Virus record (IMG/VR): IMGVR_UViG_3300035670_001000
Span: 1 to 29,022 of that record
Reading direction: 5' to 3' (one strand)
DNA from: a virus
DNA length: 29,022 nt
Shown: positions 6,498-13,792 of the stretch, piece after piece
How positions within the stretch are numbered: the stretch's first letter is position 1
Layout: every line of letters begins with the position of its first letter
Made by a program: the position numbers and the translations under genes
The notes under the pieces: model-generated
What the model was told of the DNA's origin: nothing
Databases searched by the model: none
What the model saw: only the letters and a program-made list of their open reading frames with translations

Positions 6498-6692
6498 TTA
6501 GTACGAGCCGCGACCGAAAGCGGGGTCGTTCGGATTTATCCAACGAATGATCGGTGGCAACGCAGCCGCCAACGCAGCCTTCACCAAATCATCAGGAGCC
6601 GTACTACCCGTCGCCACCACAGCCACAACAGCGGCCAACACCGAACGCGCATACGACAACAACATCTGCTTGTGTTCGTCTTTGATGAACAT
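6498..6692 (-). CDS. Putative holin (64 aa)
   Basis: This short membrane protein has a first hydrophobic helix, YARSVLAAVVAVVATG (about residues 14-29), and a second, less hydrophobic one, LVKAALAAALPPIIRWI (about 36-52). It ends NPNDPAFGRGSY. The closing R-W-I-N-P-x-D-x-A-F-G-R pattern is typical of small holin-like proteins I recall from actinobacterial and freshwater phages. The gene directly precedes the endolysin with a six-base gap, the classic holin-lysin order. A GAGG lies about 12 bases upstream of ATG 6692. Another holin or antiholin could be one of the other membrane proteins in this block. Confidence 0.72.
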   Translation of the reverse strand: MFIKDEHKQMLLSYARSVLAAVVAVVATGSTAPDDLVKAALAAALPPIIRWINPNDPAFGRGSY

Positions 6693-6707
6693 GACTACGA
6701 CTCTACC

Positions 6708-6965
6708 TCAACCAACCAGAGCGGAAATCTCGTCATCGGTCAATCCTAATGCGGCAAGTTTCGCTAATGCGCTTGCACGTGAGGCGATTTTTGCGTCTGC
6801 TGCTGCAGCAATTTCGGCTGCAACGGCAGGCCATTCTGCATCGAGTGATGTTTTTGACGGTTTCGCACCGCCATCAAGCATCGTAAGGGTGTCATAGTCG
6901 TTGGCGTTGATTGTCCATTCGCGTCCAACGTGACGGCGGCTCAGTACTGCTGCGTAGTCGGTCAT
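6708..6965 (-). CDS. Small tail-associated protein (85 aa), hypothetical
   Basis: The N-terminus RRHVGREWTINANDYDTLTM followed by LDGG is beta-rich. The second half is a long alanine-rich helix (PAVAAEIAAAADAKIASRAS) that ends LAALGLTDDEISALVG, a small helical hairpin pattern common at the C-terminus of phage tail and fibre accessory proteins. The gene overlaps the preceding fibre-like gene as ATGA. It probably belongs to the distal tail and may act as a fibre chaperone or attachment protein. That role is inferred from position and shape, with no catalytic motif. Confidence 0.65.
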   Translation of the reverse strand: MTDYAAVLSRRHVGREWTINANDYDTLTMLDGGAKPSKTSLDAEWPAVAAEIAAAADAKIASRASALAKLAALGLTDDEISALVG

Positions 6966-7630
6966 GGTGTCACTTCCATGACGGTAATCGTTGACGCTGC
7001 ACGACCACGACCAGGATCGTCAGTATCACTTTCGGCACGATTGATGTGCATAGTGTTTGCACCAGCTTGGCTGGCAATCTGTATTTTGTAGGTTGTTGCA
7101 CTTGTTGTTGCTGGACTATCCAAAAACGTGATAGTTGAAGAAATAGTGTTCCCAATAAAAATCCCTGCTGCAATCATCGCTGCGACGGTAGTGCGGGTGC
7201 CGGATGCGTCACCTGCAGCAATACTTGTAGCACCTCGCAACAAACGAAGATACATACCAGCAGTGCTGGCTGTGCCTTGCCCGTTCACATTTACAATCAC
7301 CAAAACTTTATTGCTTGCACTTGTTGGAGTAATTGAAACGCTTAGACCCGTAACATCCGCAAAAGTAGAGCTAGACATTGTGAACGTATCGGTTTTTGTA
7401 GTGCTTTTGACCTGCACAACAGAACTAACGGCACTCCAAGCCGACCCGTTATACACCTGCAAACCTGTCGCAGTTGAGTAGGCGGTCATCCCTGTTTCTG
7501 GCGTGGGCAACGCCGAGCCACGCTCAGCAGTACCAGCAAACACCATGACGGCCTGATCCATCAAATAGTTTTGAACATTGCTTGCAGTCAGGATTTCACC
7601 TGACTGAAATGTACGGAACCCTGCACCCAT
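6962..7630 (-). CDS. Tail fibre / receptor-binding-type virion protein (222 aa)
   Basis: The N-terminus contains GEILTASNVQNYLMDQAVMV followed by F, a segment widely seen at the start of short phage fibre or baseplate proteins. It is followed by MTAYSTATGLQVYNGSAW, the short motif that often caps fibre repeat domains. Residues 75-222 are Thr/Ser-rich and strongly beta, like a C-terminal jelly-roll head, ending STITVMEVTP. The gene lies at the end of the tail module, before lysis, where receptor-binding proteins are usual. Its base composition looks more A/T-rich than the neighbouring tail genes, which would fit recent exchange of a host-range determinant. AGGA precedes ATG 7630. The specific receptor cannot be inferred. 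Confidence 0.75.
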   Translation of the reverse strand: MGAGFRTFQSGEILTASNVQNYLMDQAVMVFAGTAERGSALPTPETGMTAYSTATGLQVYNGSAWSAVSSVVQVKSTTKTDTFTMSSSTFADVTGLSVSITPTSASNKVLVIVNVNGQGTASTAGMYLRLLRGATSIAAGDASGTRTTVAAMIAAGIFIGNTISSTITFLDSPATTSATTYKIQIASQAGANTMHINRAESDTDDPGRGRAASTITVMEVTP

Positions 7631-7635
7631 GCCAG

Positions 7636-8250
7636 TTATCCTAGCCCAACCAACTCATCGTCAAGTTCGTCAGTGTTCAGAATGAACTCGGTGTATAGGT
7701 CTGCTGGTGAACACTGCAAAACGACGGTGTGATTCGAGGGCGAAATCTTGTGGTCAATACCCTCCACAAACAAGTCCTCCACCACCGGGTTAGCCACATT
7801 CGGGAACCGCTTCGACACCCGAATCTGGTCACCAATCTCCAACACGGCCACCACATCCCGCTGCGCCTCACTGATGCCGTTCATAGAAATCTCAATGTTG
7901 CTGAACCAATACTGCGGCAGTTCGCGCACCAGATACCCGGCAAGGTCCTGGGCGAACGCCACGCCCGTCTCAGGGTTGATGGAGTTGTCCAGAATCGTGA
8001 CAACCTGCGCCGAAGTTTCACCGAACGAAGAAACCGATGTAGCCGAAGTTGCCGTAACAGCCTGCAAATCGGTTGTCGTAGGAGCCGTAATCGCATTCGT
8101 ATCCGAAACCACAACCTGCACATTGTTGACCACACCCTGATCCAAAGTGAGCTGCTGCGAAAACGATTGAGTGTTCTGCTGAGCCAACCCAGCCAACAAC
8201 AAGTCGTAGTCATCAGCAGGTAGCAGTTCAGAAGTAAAAACAAGTGTCAC
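7636..8250 (-). CDS. Minor tail protein (204 aa)
   Basis: This soluble protein has a polar N-terminal third, QQNTQSFSQQLTLDQGVVNN. A Ser/Thr-rich middle follows, and then a C-terminal beta-rich domain with EIGDQIRVSKRFPN and VEGIDHKISPSNHTVVLQCS. The last segment, IGDxIxV followed by ...VExIxHxIxxxxHxVxLxLSP, is the conserved end of a minor tail protein type I recall in actinobacterial siphoviruses, usually encoded two or three genes after the tape measure. It starts at GTG 8250, sharing GTGA with the preceding gene. It is likely part of the distal tail or baseplate hub. Confidence 0.72.
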   Translation of the reverse strand: MTLVFTSELLPADDYDLLLAGLAQQNTQSFSQQLTLDQGVVNNVQVVVSDTNAITAPTTTDLQAVTATSATSVSSFGETSAQVVTILDNSINPETGVAFAQDLAGYLVRELPQYWFSNIEISMNGISEAQRDVVAVLEIGDQIRVSKRFPNVANPVVEDLFVEGIDHKISPSNHTVVLQCSPADLYTEFILNTDELDDELVGLG

Positions 8251-9035
8251 TTGTACACCACCTCAAAACTGCGGAACGGAATATCGCCGTCACCAACATC
8301 AGAGAAGTTCGCCACAATGTTCAACACCTCACGACCAGTACGAGCCTGCGCCACCAAAGCACCAGACCTGTCGATAAAGATGCGACCCTGCTCGGCGGTC
8401 TGAATACGGCCAAAATACTCCGACACCTTCACTCCACCCTCAACCAACTGAGTGCCCAACTTTGCGACACCCGCCTCAATGACACGTTCACCCGGCAACA
8501 CAAACAGTTGCACCTCAGCACGGTCCAGAATCGCCTCAACGCGAGCACCCGACAGTTGAGCCGTAGGAGTATGCCGATTTATGGAAACCTTGTCCAACAC
8601 CTTCAAATCGTCGGTAGCAGTCACCGTCACATACGACTTGTTATCCAACGTGATCTGCTGATTGTACGACTGAATCTGCCCCACGAACAGCTCCTCACCG
8701 TCACGAGTCACCTTCACCCGCTTCGTTGGAGTGAAACCGAGACGGTCCTCCACCGTGTCCCAATACGGTGACGCAGAGTTCACCACCGAGAAATCACCGT
8801 TCACGTCATCAATAACAATCGTGCAACGCCCAGCGTCAATCGGTTGACGGAACTCGTTACGACCACGAGCAATGTTCACCGACAACACATACTCAGTCAC
8901 ATCAAAGAACTCGGTCGTCCCATCCAACACATCCGTCCCATCCAACGTCGATGAATCCAACACGAACGCATCCGTCAGAAACCCGGCATCCAAAAACACG
9001 CCATACTCACCGAAGTTCAACAGGTTCTTCGCCAC
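8247..9035 (-). CDS. Minor tail protein (262 aa), baseplate hub-type
   Basis: The order of motifs matches a common siphovirus minor tail protein. It has FDVTEYVLSVNIARGRNEF, then DAGRCTIVIDDVNGDFSVVN, a SPYWDTV segment, KRVKVTRDGEELFVGQI, and a C-terminal region with ILDRAEVQLFVLPGE and LVAQARTG. The gene lies directly after the tape measure, the usual place for distal-tail components. It starts with GTG 9035, which shares one base with the tape measure stop (TAGTG), so it is co-translated. The protein probably forms part of the tail tip complex linking tube, tape measure and fibres. Confidence 0.8.
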   Translation of the reverse strand: MAKNLLNFGEYGVFLDAGFLTDAFVLDSSTLDGTDVLDGTTEFFDVTEYVLSVNIARGRNEFRQPIDAGRCTIVIDDVNGDFSVVNSASPYWDTVEDRLGFTPTKRVKVTRDGEELFVGQIQSYNQQITLDNKSYVTVTATDDLKVLDKVSINRHTPTAQLSGARVEAILDRAEVQLFVLPGERVIEAGVAKLGTQLVEGGVKVSEYFGRIQTAEQGRIFIDRSGALVAQARTGREVLNIVANFSDVGDGDIPFRSFEVVYK

Positions 9036-11113
9036 TACAGAACCTGCACCTCAAGCGGCCCGAAGTTGCGGTTATAGGTGCGCAACGCATCCACCAACTT
9101 CTCAGGCAAATCAGCGTCAGCAATCGTCGAATACACATTCACCACCGTGTCACCCATCATCATCTGACCGTTGTTGCCGTAAGCCGCAATCGGGTCAACC
9201 GTTGCCGGCATCGGAATCAGCCCCGAAGCAGGACGATTCGCAGCAATCTTCGGGAACATCTTGGCTGCATCAGCCAACTCCTGAATCGCCGTCTTGTAAT
9301 CATCAAGAGCTTTCGTTTGAGCCTTGATGGCTTCCGTGTACTCCTCAGCAGCAGCAGTCTGGGCACGTTGAGCCACCTCAACAGCACTCTGCAACGGCAA
9401 CAACTCCTCGTCACCTTCACGCAAACCATCGGTAGCAATACGCAACTGGCGACGAGCCTCAGTCAACCCGTTCGTGGTTTCAATCTGCCGATCCTCAGAA
9501 TCAGCAACCGTGAACTTCGCTTCAGCCAACTCAATCTCGGCACGACGAATATCATCCGCAGTAGCCGTAGGATCGCCACGAACCTCAGCAAGTTTTCGTT
9601 CAGCGTCACGAACCGCAATGATTGATTCCTCATGCGCAAACTTCGAGCGGGCCACAGTACGTTCAGCAGCCGCCACAGCACGTTGAGCGTTCGCAATATC
9701 CTCAGCCGAACCACCCTGCTGCGCTTTGAGCAACGCCTCGTTCGCCGCAGCCAACGCATCGTTAGCATCAGCAACCGAACTCGTTGCACCCGACACACGC
9801 TTCTGAGCAGCACCAAACGAATCCGACGCACCCTGCGCAGACTTCAACACCTGCGTATATTGCGCAACCTTCTCTTTGGCGGTTTGCACCGTCTTGGCTG
9901 CACCACCAGTCTTCTCATCAAACTGACCTGTCTTGAATGTGGTGACGCCGTAGGAGCGGGCAAGAGCTTCCAGGCGGTTCGTTTGCGTGTTGAGAGTGTT
10001 GACGGTTCTTGACAGGCTGGAATTGAGTAGCAGCACCTTGCCAGTCAGATAGATGTAACTATTCCCGGCTGCCCGAACGATGCCATCAGAACCAGCAACA
10101 GCGGCCTGCATCTTCTTCGTTGCTGCTTCGGCTTTGAACATGTTTTGCGCCAACATGGCAGTCGCCGCAGCCAGGGCACTGAACGCGATAAGGAACCCAC
10201 CGATACCTGAAGCGGTAATCGACACACCAAACGCCTTCGTCGCAGCTGCAGCCAATCCAGCCGCCACCGCATAACCCTTCAAAGCAAGCCCGCCGAGGGT
10301 AATCATCCCAGTGAAACTAATGAGCGCAATCAGGGCCGTAGAGAACAGAATTGAGTTGTCCTCAATCAGTTGCGCAAACTTCGTCAACGGTCCAATGACC
10401 GCCGTGATTGCAGGTATGAACGCTGCACCAATCGACTCCTTCGCCTCATCAATACTGTTGCGAAGAATCTTCATCTGACCAGCAGTCGTATTCGCAGCAG
10501 CCGCAGCCGAACCAGAGAACGTAGAACTCAACTCGGTGAACACCTGATCCAACGATTGACCTTCTTTGACGTTGTCACGCAACGCTGGAACCAACGCCAC
10601 CAACGACTTGAAGTTGTCTACGTTCGCACGCGCCAACGCATTCGACACCTCAACGAGCGGAGCCCCGGTAGCGGCAGCAATGTCTTGAGCCAGAATGACT
10701 TGCTGCTGAGCCTTACCCAAATCACCAGTAGCACGAACCAGTTGCTCAATCGAGGGACGCAACTCAGAATCCGTGAAACCCGTTTGGCGAGACTGTGCCT
10801 TGATGAACTTCTCAGTTTCGGCAACCGCTTCCTTCGTCGCGCCAGCAACGTTCTGAAGGGTCTTGGCTAACTTCTCCTGCTCAGCCTGGTCTTCAATCGC
10901 AGCCTTCGCAGCACCCGTAGCGAACGCGGCCATACCAGCCAGGGCAACAGCCGACACCGCAGCAATCTTCTGGAAACCCGGTACAAGTTCATTGACTTTC
11001 TTGTTCGCTATGCCGTAGGCATCCGTTGCCGCTTTGCCGACTTCACCGAAGGCTTTGAGCAAGTCCTTCGGGTCGGCAATGAGCTTGACAAGAAAAGAAC
11101 GTTCAACGGCCAT
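9035..11113 (-). CDS. Tape measure protein (692 aa)
   Basis: This is the longest gene of the tail module. It has a short N-terminal domain (RSFLVKLIADPKDLLKAFGE), a small hydrophobic helix (SAVALAGMAAFATGAA), a large alpha-helical part, and a cluster of hydrophobic segments near residues 255-330 (ALIALISFTGMITLGGLALK and following). From about 400 to 630 it is Ala/Gln/Glu-rich coiled coil. These features, together with its place after the tail chaperones and before minor tail proteins, identify the tape measure. Using the usual ratio of roughly 0.15 nm per residue, the tail would be about 100 nm long; this is an estimate. The central hydrophobic region is often linked to membrane passage of DNA. 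No lysozyme or peptidase domain is visible. Confidence 0.92.
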   Translation of the reverse strand: MAVERSFLVKLIADPKDLLKAFGEVGKAATDAYGIANKKVNELVPGFQKIAAVSAVALAGMAAFATGAAKAAIEDQAEQEKLAKTLQNVAGATKEAVAETEKFIKAQSRQTGFTDSELRPSIEQLVRATGDLGKAQQQVILAQDIAAATGAPLVEVSNALARANVDNFKSLVALVPALRDNVKEGQSLDQVFTELSSTFSGSAAAAANTTAGQMKILRNSIDEAKESIGAAFIPAITAVIGPLTKFAQLIEDNSILFSTALIALISFTGMITLGGLALKGYAVAAGLAAAATKAFGVSITASGIGGFLIAFSALAAATAMLAQNMFKAEAATKKMQAAVAGSDGIVRAAGNSYIYLTGKVLLLNSSLSRTVNTLNTQTNRLEALARSYGVTTFKTGQFDEKTGGAAKTVQTAKEKVAQYTQVLKSAQGASDSFGAAQKRVSGATSSVADANDALAAANEALLKAQQGGSAEDIANAQRAVAAAERTVARSKFAHEESIIAVRDAERKLAEVRGDPTATADDIRRAEIELAEAKFTVADSEDRQIETTNGLTEARRQLRIATDGLREGDEELLPLQSAVEVAQRAQTAAAEEYTEAIKAQTKALDDYKTAIQELADAAKMFPKIAANRPASGLIPMPATVDPIAAYGNNGQMMMGDTVVNVYSTIADADLPEKLVDALRTYNRNFGPLEVQVL

Positions 11114-11128
11114 GACAGCCGATTCTAC

Positions 11129-11866
11129 TCAGTCAAAAGACAACGACTTTCGCAGTTCAGCAAACTCGCCACGCAACGCCACCGCAACCTGCTGCCGAGT
11201 CATCCCATCAAACCGAGACAAATCCTGCGGCTCATTCCACCACGACTCATTCTGCCAATAATGCTGCGCTTTCCTCGGCCTACTTTGCGCAGCCTTCGGC
11301 ATCGTCGCAGCAACAGTGAACCGTGGCGCAACAAACAGTTCACCCAACTCGGCATCCAGAAACTCGCCCTGACCAATCTTGCGTTCAGGGATACGACCTC
11401 TCTCATATTGCGGCAGATAGAAGATTCGAGCAGGGTCTTTAGTCGCCGGGTCACCAACCACATTGATGCGTTCATGCAAACGAGTCCACACCTCACCCCA
11501 ACGATCGGCTGGCACAGGATGTTTCAACGGCAACACAAGATGCCAGTGCTGATCGTTCGGACGATGCGACCAAGTCGTGTACGCCATCCACTCCAAACCA
11601 TCCAGACGGGCATGGTCAAACGCTTCACCGTCCATGTCAACGACGAGACACGTGACAGCCTCCACGTTGCGATTGCCGCGAGTCGTACCAGGCGTGTAGA
11701 TGACGGGTGACCACAAGGCGCGACGGTCCTTGCGATACGACTCTTTGCTGACGCACAAGCGTGCGAATAGTTGCACCCATGAACCAGCGAACGGTTTGGG
11801 TACTACTGCTTTGGTGAAGTCGAATCTGACTGCACGGACGTTGTCTAACTCAATAGCAGGAAACAT
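11129..11866 (-). CDS. PrimPol-like (archaeo-eukaryotic primase fold) protein, stand-alone
   Basis: Residues 70-155 carry the pattern of plasmid and phage AEP-type primase-polymerases. There is a hydrophobic strand ending in a DxD (CLVVDMDG, Asp 77 and Asp 79), then MAYTTWSHRPNDQHWHLVLP with the conserved SH and following HxH, and finally KDPARIFYLPQ. The length (245 residues) covers only this catalytic module; no helicase, zinc finger or winged-helix initiator is fused. The family synthesises primers or begins plasmid replication. The C-terminal 60 residues are Trp/Gln-rich and end in a helix. I chose ATG 11866, which has AAGGAG just upstream, over the in-frame start at 11914. Its position within the tail genes, between the gp10-like gene and the tape measure, is unexpected for a replication protein. 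Confidence 0.72.
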   Translation of the reverse strand: MFPAIELDNVRAVRFDFTKAVVPKPFAGSWVQLFARLCVSKESYRKDRRALWSPVIYTPGTTRGNRNVEAVTCLVVDMDGEAFDHARLDGLEWMAYTTWSHRPNDQHWHLVLPLKHPVPADRWGEVWTRLHERINVVGDPATKDPARIFYLPQYERGRIPERKIGQGEFLDAELGELFVAPRFTVAATMPKAAQSRPRKAQHYWQNESWWNEPQDLSRFDGMTRQQVAVALRGEFAELRKSLSFD

Positions 11867-11894
11867 GGCGGGCTCCTTACAGGTCAGCGTAGCG

Positions 11895-12431
11895 TCACTT
11901 GGCTCCCGAGGCAAGCTCTTTCAAAACACGGTCAATTGCCTCGCTGTATTCCTTGGCGATGAAACTCTTCGAGTCCCGGACAGCCTGCCAAAAGAAGTAG
12001 CCCTGACGGCCACGATGACGCAAGAACTGTTTGGTTGTGGGTTTGCGACCGCCACCGAACTCGGCACCGAAGAACACGTCACCAGCGTTCACCTTCGTCT
12101 TGCGTTTGCGATTCGGGCGGGACGCTGACACAAAGCCACGGTTATGATCCAGTTTGATTGTCGGTATCCGGTCGCGTCGAGCACGCAATTTGTCCACCAC
12201 GGCAGCAGCCTGGGATTTACCTGAAGAGCCGGGGCGATTCGGGCCGTGCTTGGGTTGAGCGTTCGCATTGATTTTCGCTCTATCCACAACATGCTGCGCA
12301 ACCTCTTGCGCAGCGATACGCATCAACTTGTTGAACTCTTTATCAGCCTGCCCTGCGATACGAAGAAACTCAAACAACCCATCGGCAGCGAACTGAACAT
12401 CACCGGCACGACCAACCGCTTGAACAGCCAT
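11895..12431 (-). CDS. gp10-like tail/neck component (178 aa)
   Basis: The N-terminal helix contains LMRIAAQEVAQHVVDRAKI, followed by a very basic, Gly/Pro-rich middle (PKHGPNRPGSSGKSQ). The C-terminal half has DVFFGAEFGGGRKPTTKQFL, then RGRQGYFFWQAVR and a closing helix, EYSEAIDRVLKEL. The EFGG...QF...GYFFW layout is typical of HK97 gp10-like proteins in actinobacterial siphoviruses, which act at the head-tail or tail completion step. In most such genomes the gene precedes the major tail gene; here it follows the chaperone pair. The start ATG 12431 is one base after the GT frameshift stop. Confidence 0.7.
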   Translation of the reverse strand: MAVQAVGRAGDVQFAADGLFEFLRIAGQADKEFNKLMRIAAQEVAQHVVDRAKINANAQPKHGPNRPGSSGKSQAAAVVDKLRARRDRIPTIKLDHNRGFVSASRPNRKRKTKVNAGDVFFGAEFGGGRKPTTKQFLRHRGRQGYFFWQAVRDSKSFIAKEYSEAIDRVLKELASGAK

Positions 12432-12432
12432 A

Positions 12433-12857
12433 TCAACGATTGTACGGTGTGTTCGGGTTCTGCTTCACACTCTTCCAACGCAGATACGCAAACATCGTGT
12501 ACAACATGCGTGGACTTTCAGCCAGCAACACTGACGGGGCAATACCCGTCTCAACCGCCAGGTAGGCGATCAACCAGTGGGCTGACTGTTCCCCAAAGGG
12601 AGTATCTTATTATCCTCCGAATCGCCGAGACTTACCATTGCCACACCTTCACGCCACTGTTCAAACGACAAAGCGTGAACCTTGTTTCGTTTCTCACAAT
12701 GCCACGCCAACCAGCCCAAGTCACGGACTTTCATGTCCGCTTCAATCTTGGCCATTGAACAGTTGTGGACTTCTTCAAATGCGCAGAAATCTGCGTATTG
12801 AACGACAGCGAGTCGTTGCTTGCCGTCGTGGTCCTGAACGAGCAGACCTAACTTCAT
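12433..12857 (-). CDS. Tail assembly chaperone GT, made by -1 ribosomal frameshift
   Basis: The upstream part is chaperone G. At 12591-12600 the coding strand reads CCCTTTGGGG, split by the G frame as C CCT TTG GGG. Two overlapping X-XXY-YYZ slippery heptamers are thus present in the correct register, CCCTTTG and TTTGGGG. A slip back by one base continues as EQSAHWLIAYLAVETGIAPS and so on for 52 residues, to TGA at 12433-12435, giving about 141 residues in total. The extension (later VLLAESPRMLYTMFAYLRWK) resembles the T domains of siphovirus GT chaperones. Its stop lies one base before the next gene, which explains the otherwise empty 138 bases. The arrangement G/GT just before the tape measure region is a conserved feature of siphovirus tails. 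Confidence 0.85.
12570..12857 (-). CDS. Tail assembly chaperone G (zero-frame product, 95 aa)
   Basis: This small protein has MKLGLLVQDHDGKQRLAVVQ, then a helix with MAKIEADMKVRDLGWLAWHC and EKRNKVHALSFEQWREG. The DLGWLAWHxxKR...SFEQW pattern is the signature of siphovirus G-type tail chaperones, which help the tape measure protein fold and set tube assembly. Reading in frame ends at TGA 12570, six codons after the slippery site, so most ribosomes should make this short form and a minority the GT fusion. GGAGG sits seven bases before ATG 12857. It is transcribed directly after the major tail gene. Confidence 0.88.
   Translation of the reverse strand: MKLGLLVQDHDGKQRLAVVQYADFCAFEEVHNCSMAKIEADMKVRDLGWLAWHCEKRNKVHALSFEQWREGVAMVSLGDSEDNKILPLGNSQPTG
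12591..12600 (-). other. Programmed -1 frameshift slippery site (CCCTTTGGGG)
   Basis: On the coding strand the ten bases CCCTTTGGGG contain two overlapping slippery heptamers, both in the zero-frame register required for tandem tRNA slippage (C CCT TTG and T TTG GGG). Either slip gives the same next codon, GAA. A short downstream stem is possible (CAGT with ACTG around a six-base loop), but it is weak and not claimed as a stimulator. Confidence 0.82.
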
Positions 12858-12888
12858 TATCTACCTCCGCAGGTAAGGGTTGATGTGA

Positions 12889-13299
12889 TTAGGCTCCGGT
12901 TGACTTGGTGATCGCACCAGAGATTGGGAACGTCACATCGGCTGTGGCAAGTTCGCCAACTGCACCGTTCACTGGAGTCCACTCGGTTACGAGAACCGAG
13001 CAGGTGTAGGAAGGGTTCGCCGAAGAAGCGGCAGCGGTTCCGTTTGGCTTGATGACGCAAGTGACTGCGGTTGAGCCGACAAGTGGGAAGAAGATTCCAT
13101 CAATGGCGTTGTAGTCGTTGTGAATTGCGAACGTCACCGAGTTATCAATCAGACCCGACACGCGAGTGATTGCTGTCGAACCGAATGCGGTTGTTGCAAC
13201 TTCAGCAGCGGAGGTGGTGAGCGTTACCGCTGCCACGTTCGCAGAAATGTCCGTGCCGTTGAAAACCACGTTGACATCTTTGAGGACCAACTTTGCCAT
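12889..13299 (-). CDS. Major tail tube protein (136 aa)
   Basis: The protein starts MAKLVLKDVNVVFNGTDISA, continues with VTLTTSAAEVATTAFGSTAI, and has the conserved central block DNSVTFAIHNDYNAIDGIFF followed by PLVG. It ends with YTCSVLVTEWTPVNGAVGEL and VTFPISGAITKSTG. This order is typical of the small HK97-type tail tube proteins of actinobacteriophages. Copies stack as hexameric rings around the tape measure. Codon choice is C-ending and looks optimised compared with the surrounding genes, as expected for a protein made in hundreds of copies. The gene is preceded by an 85-base gap, one of the few in the operon, with AGGAG about twelve bases before ATG 13299. Confidence 0.92.
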   Translation of the reverse strand: MAKLVLKDVNVVFNGTDISANVAAVTLTTSAAEVATTAFGSTAITRVSGLIDNSVTFAIHNDYNAIDGIFFPLVGSTAVTCVIKPNGTAAASSANPSYTCSVLVTEWTPVNGAVGELATADVTFPISGAITKSTGA

Positions 13300-13384
13300 G
13301 ATGTTTTATATCTCCTGCCTTTTGGGCACTAGAAGGATTCTTGCTGACTCAACTCTACCCGACCATGCGGGTCAAGTCCACAGG
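13300..13384 (-). promoter_or_regulatory. Leader of the major tail gene, possible promoter
   Basis: This 85-base gap is unusual in a compact operon. On the coding strand it holds TGGACT, a 17-base spacer and TAGAGT. That gives four of six matches to each sigma-70-type consensus box, about 45 bases before the ribosome binding site. A small inverted repeat (ACCCG...CGGGT) overlaps the spacer. An extra promoter to boost the tail tube gene would make sense, but the match is modest and could be chance. Confidence 0.25.
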
Positions 13385-13792
13385 CTAAGCGTACACCAAC
13401 AGTTGAAAATCCACCGTCAGATACAGGGTGTCGTTTGCATCAATGTTGGTGATGTTCGTGGCACCAGTAACAATCAGGTCTTGGACGATGCCACCCAGAG
13501 TACGGTCGGCTTCGAGAGCTGCACGAACCGACTGCGCACCGTCATAGGCGACATACCCGTCTAGTTTGTCCTGGGCGGTACGCTCCGAGGCTCGTTGCAC
13601 CACCACCGTCACCGTAAACCTGTTGACGATGTTCCCTGCACCCATCGCCCCGTGATACGTAATCTCATCCAACGTCGCAAACGCAAACGGTGGGTTCACC
13701 TGGTCAGGCTGATAGTCGTAGGCCCGTAACCCTGGGATTGTTTGGATGGCTGTTTTGATGCCGTCTTTGATTTGGCTTGGGGTGGCGGTCAT
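13385..13792 (-). CDS. Tail terminator / tail completion protein (135 aa)
   Basis: The sequence IKDGIKTAIQTIPGLRAYDY at the N-terminus, then PPFAFATLDEITYHGAMGAG, VNRFTVTVVVQRASERTAQD, and RAALEADRTLGGIVQDLIVT follow the layout of tail terminator proteins of siphoviruses (lambda U / HK97 gp10-neighbour class). These cap the tail tube and join it to the head. The size and the position between the connector and tail tube genes agree. The start overlaps the previous stop as ATGA. Confidence 0.8.
   Translation of the reverse strand: MTATPSQIKDGIKTAIQTIPGLRAYDYQPDQVNPPFAFATLDEITYHGAMGAGNIVNRFTVTVVVQRASERTAQDKLDGYVAYDGAQSVRAALEADRTLGGIVQDLIVTGATNITNIDANDTLYLTVDFQLLVYA

Noticed and set aside
12432-12569. 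An untranslated gap after chaperone G
   Set aside because: It is explained by the -1 frame extension of the GT chaperone, which ends one base before the next gene.
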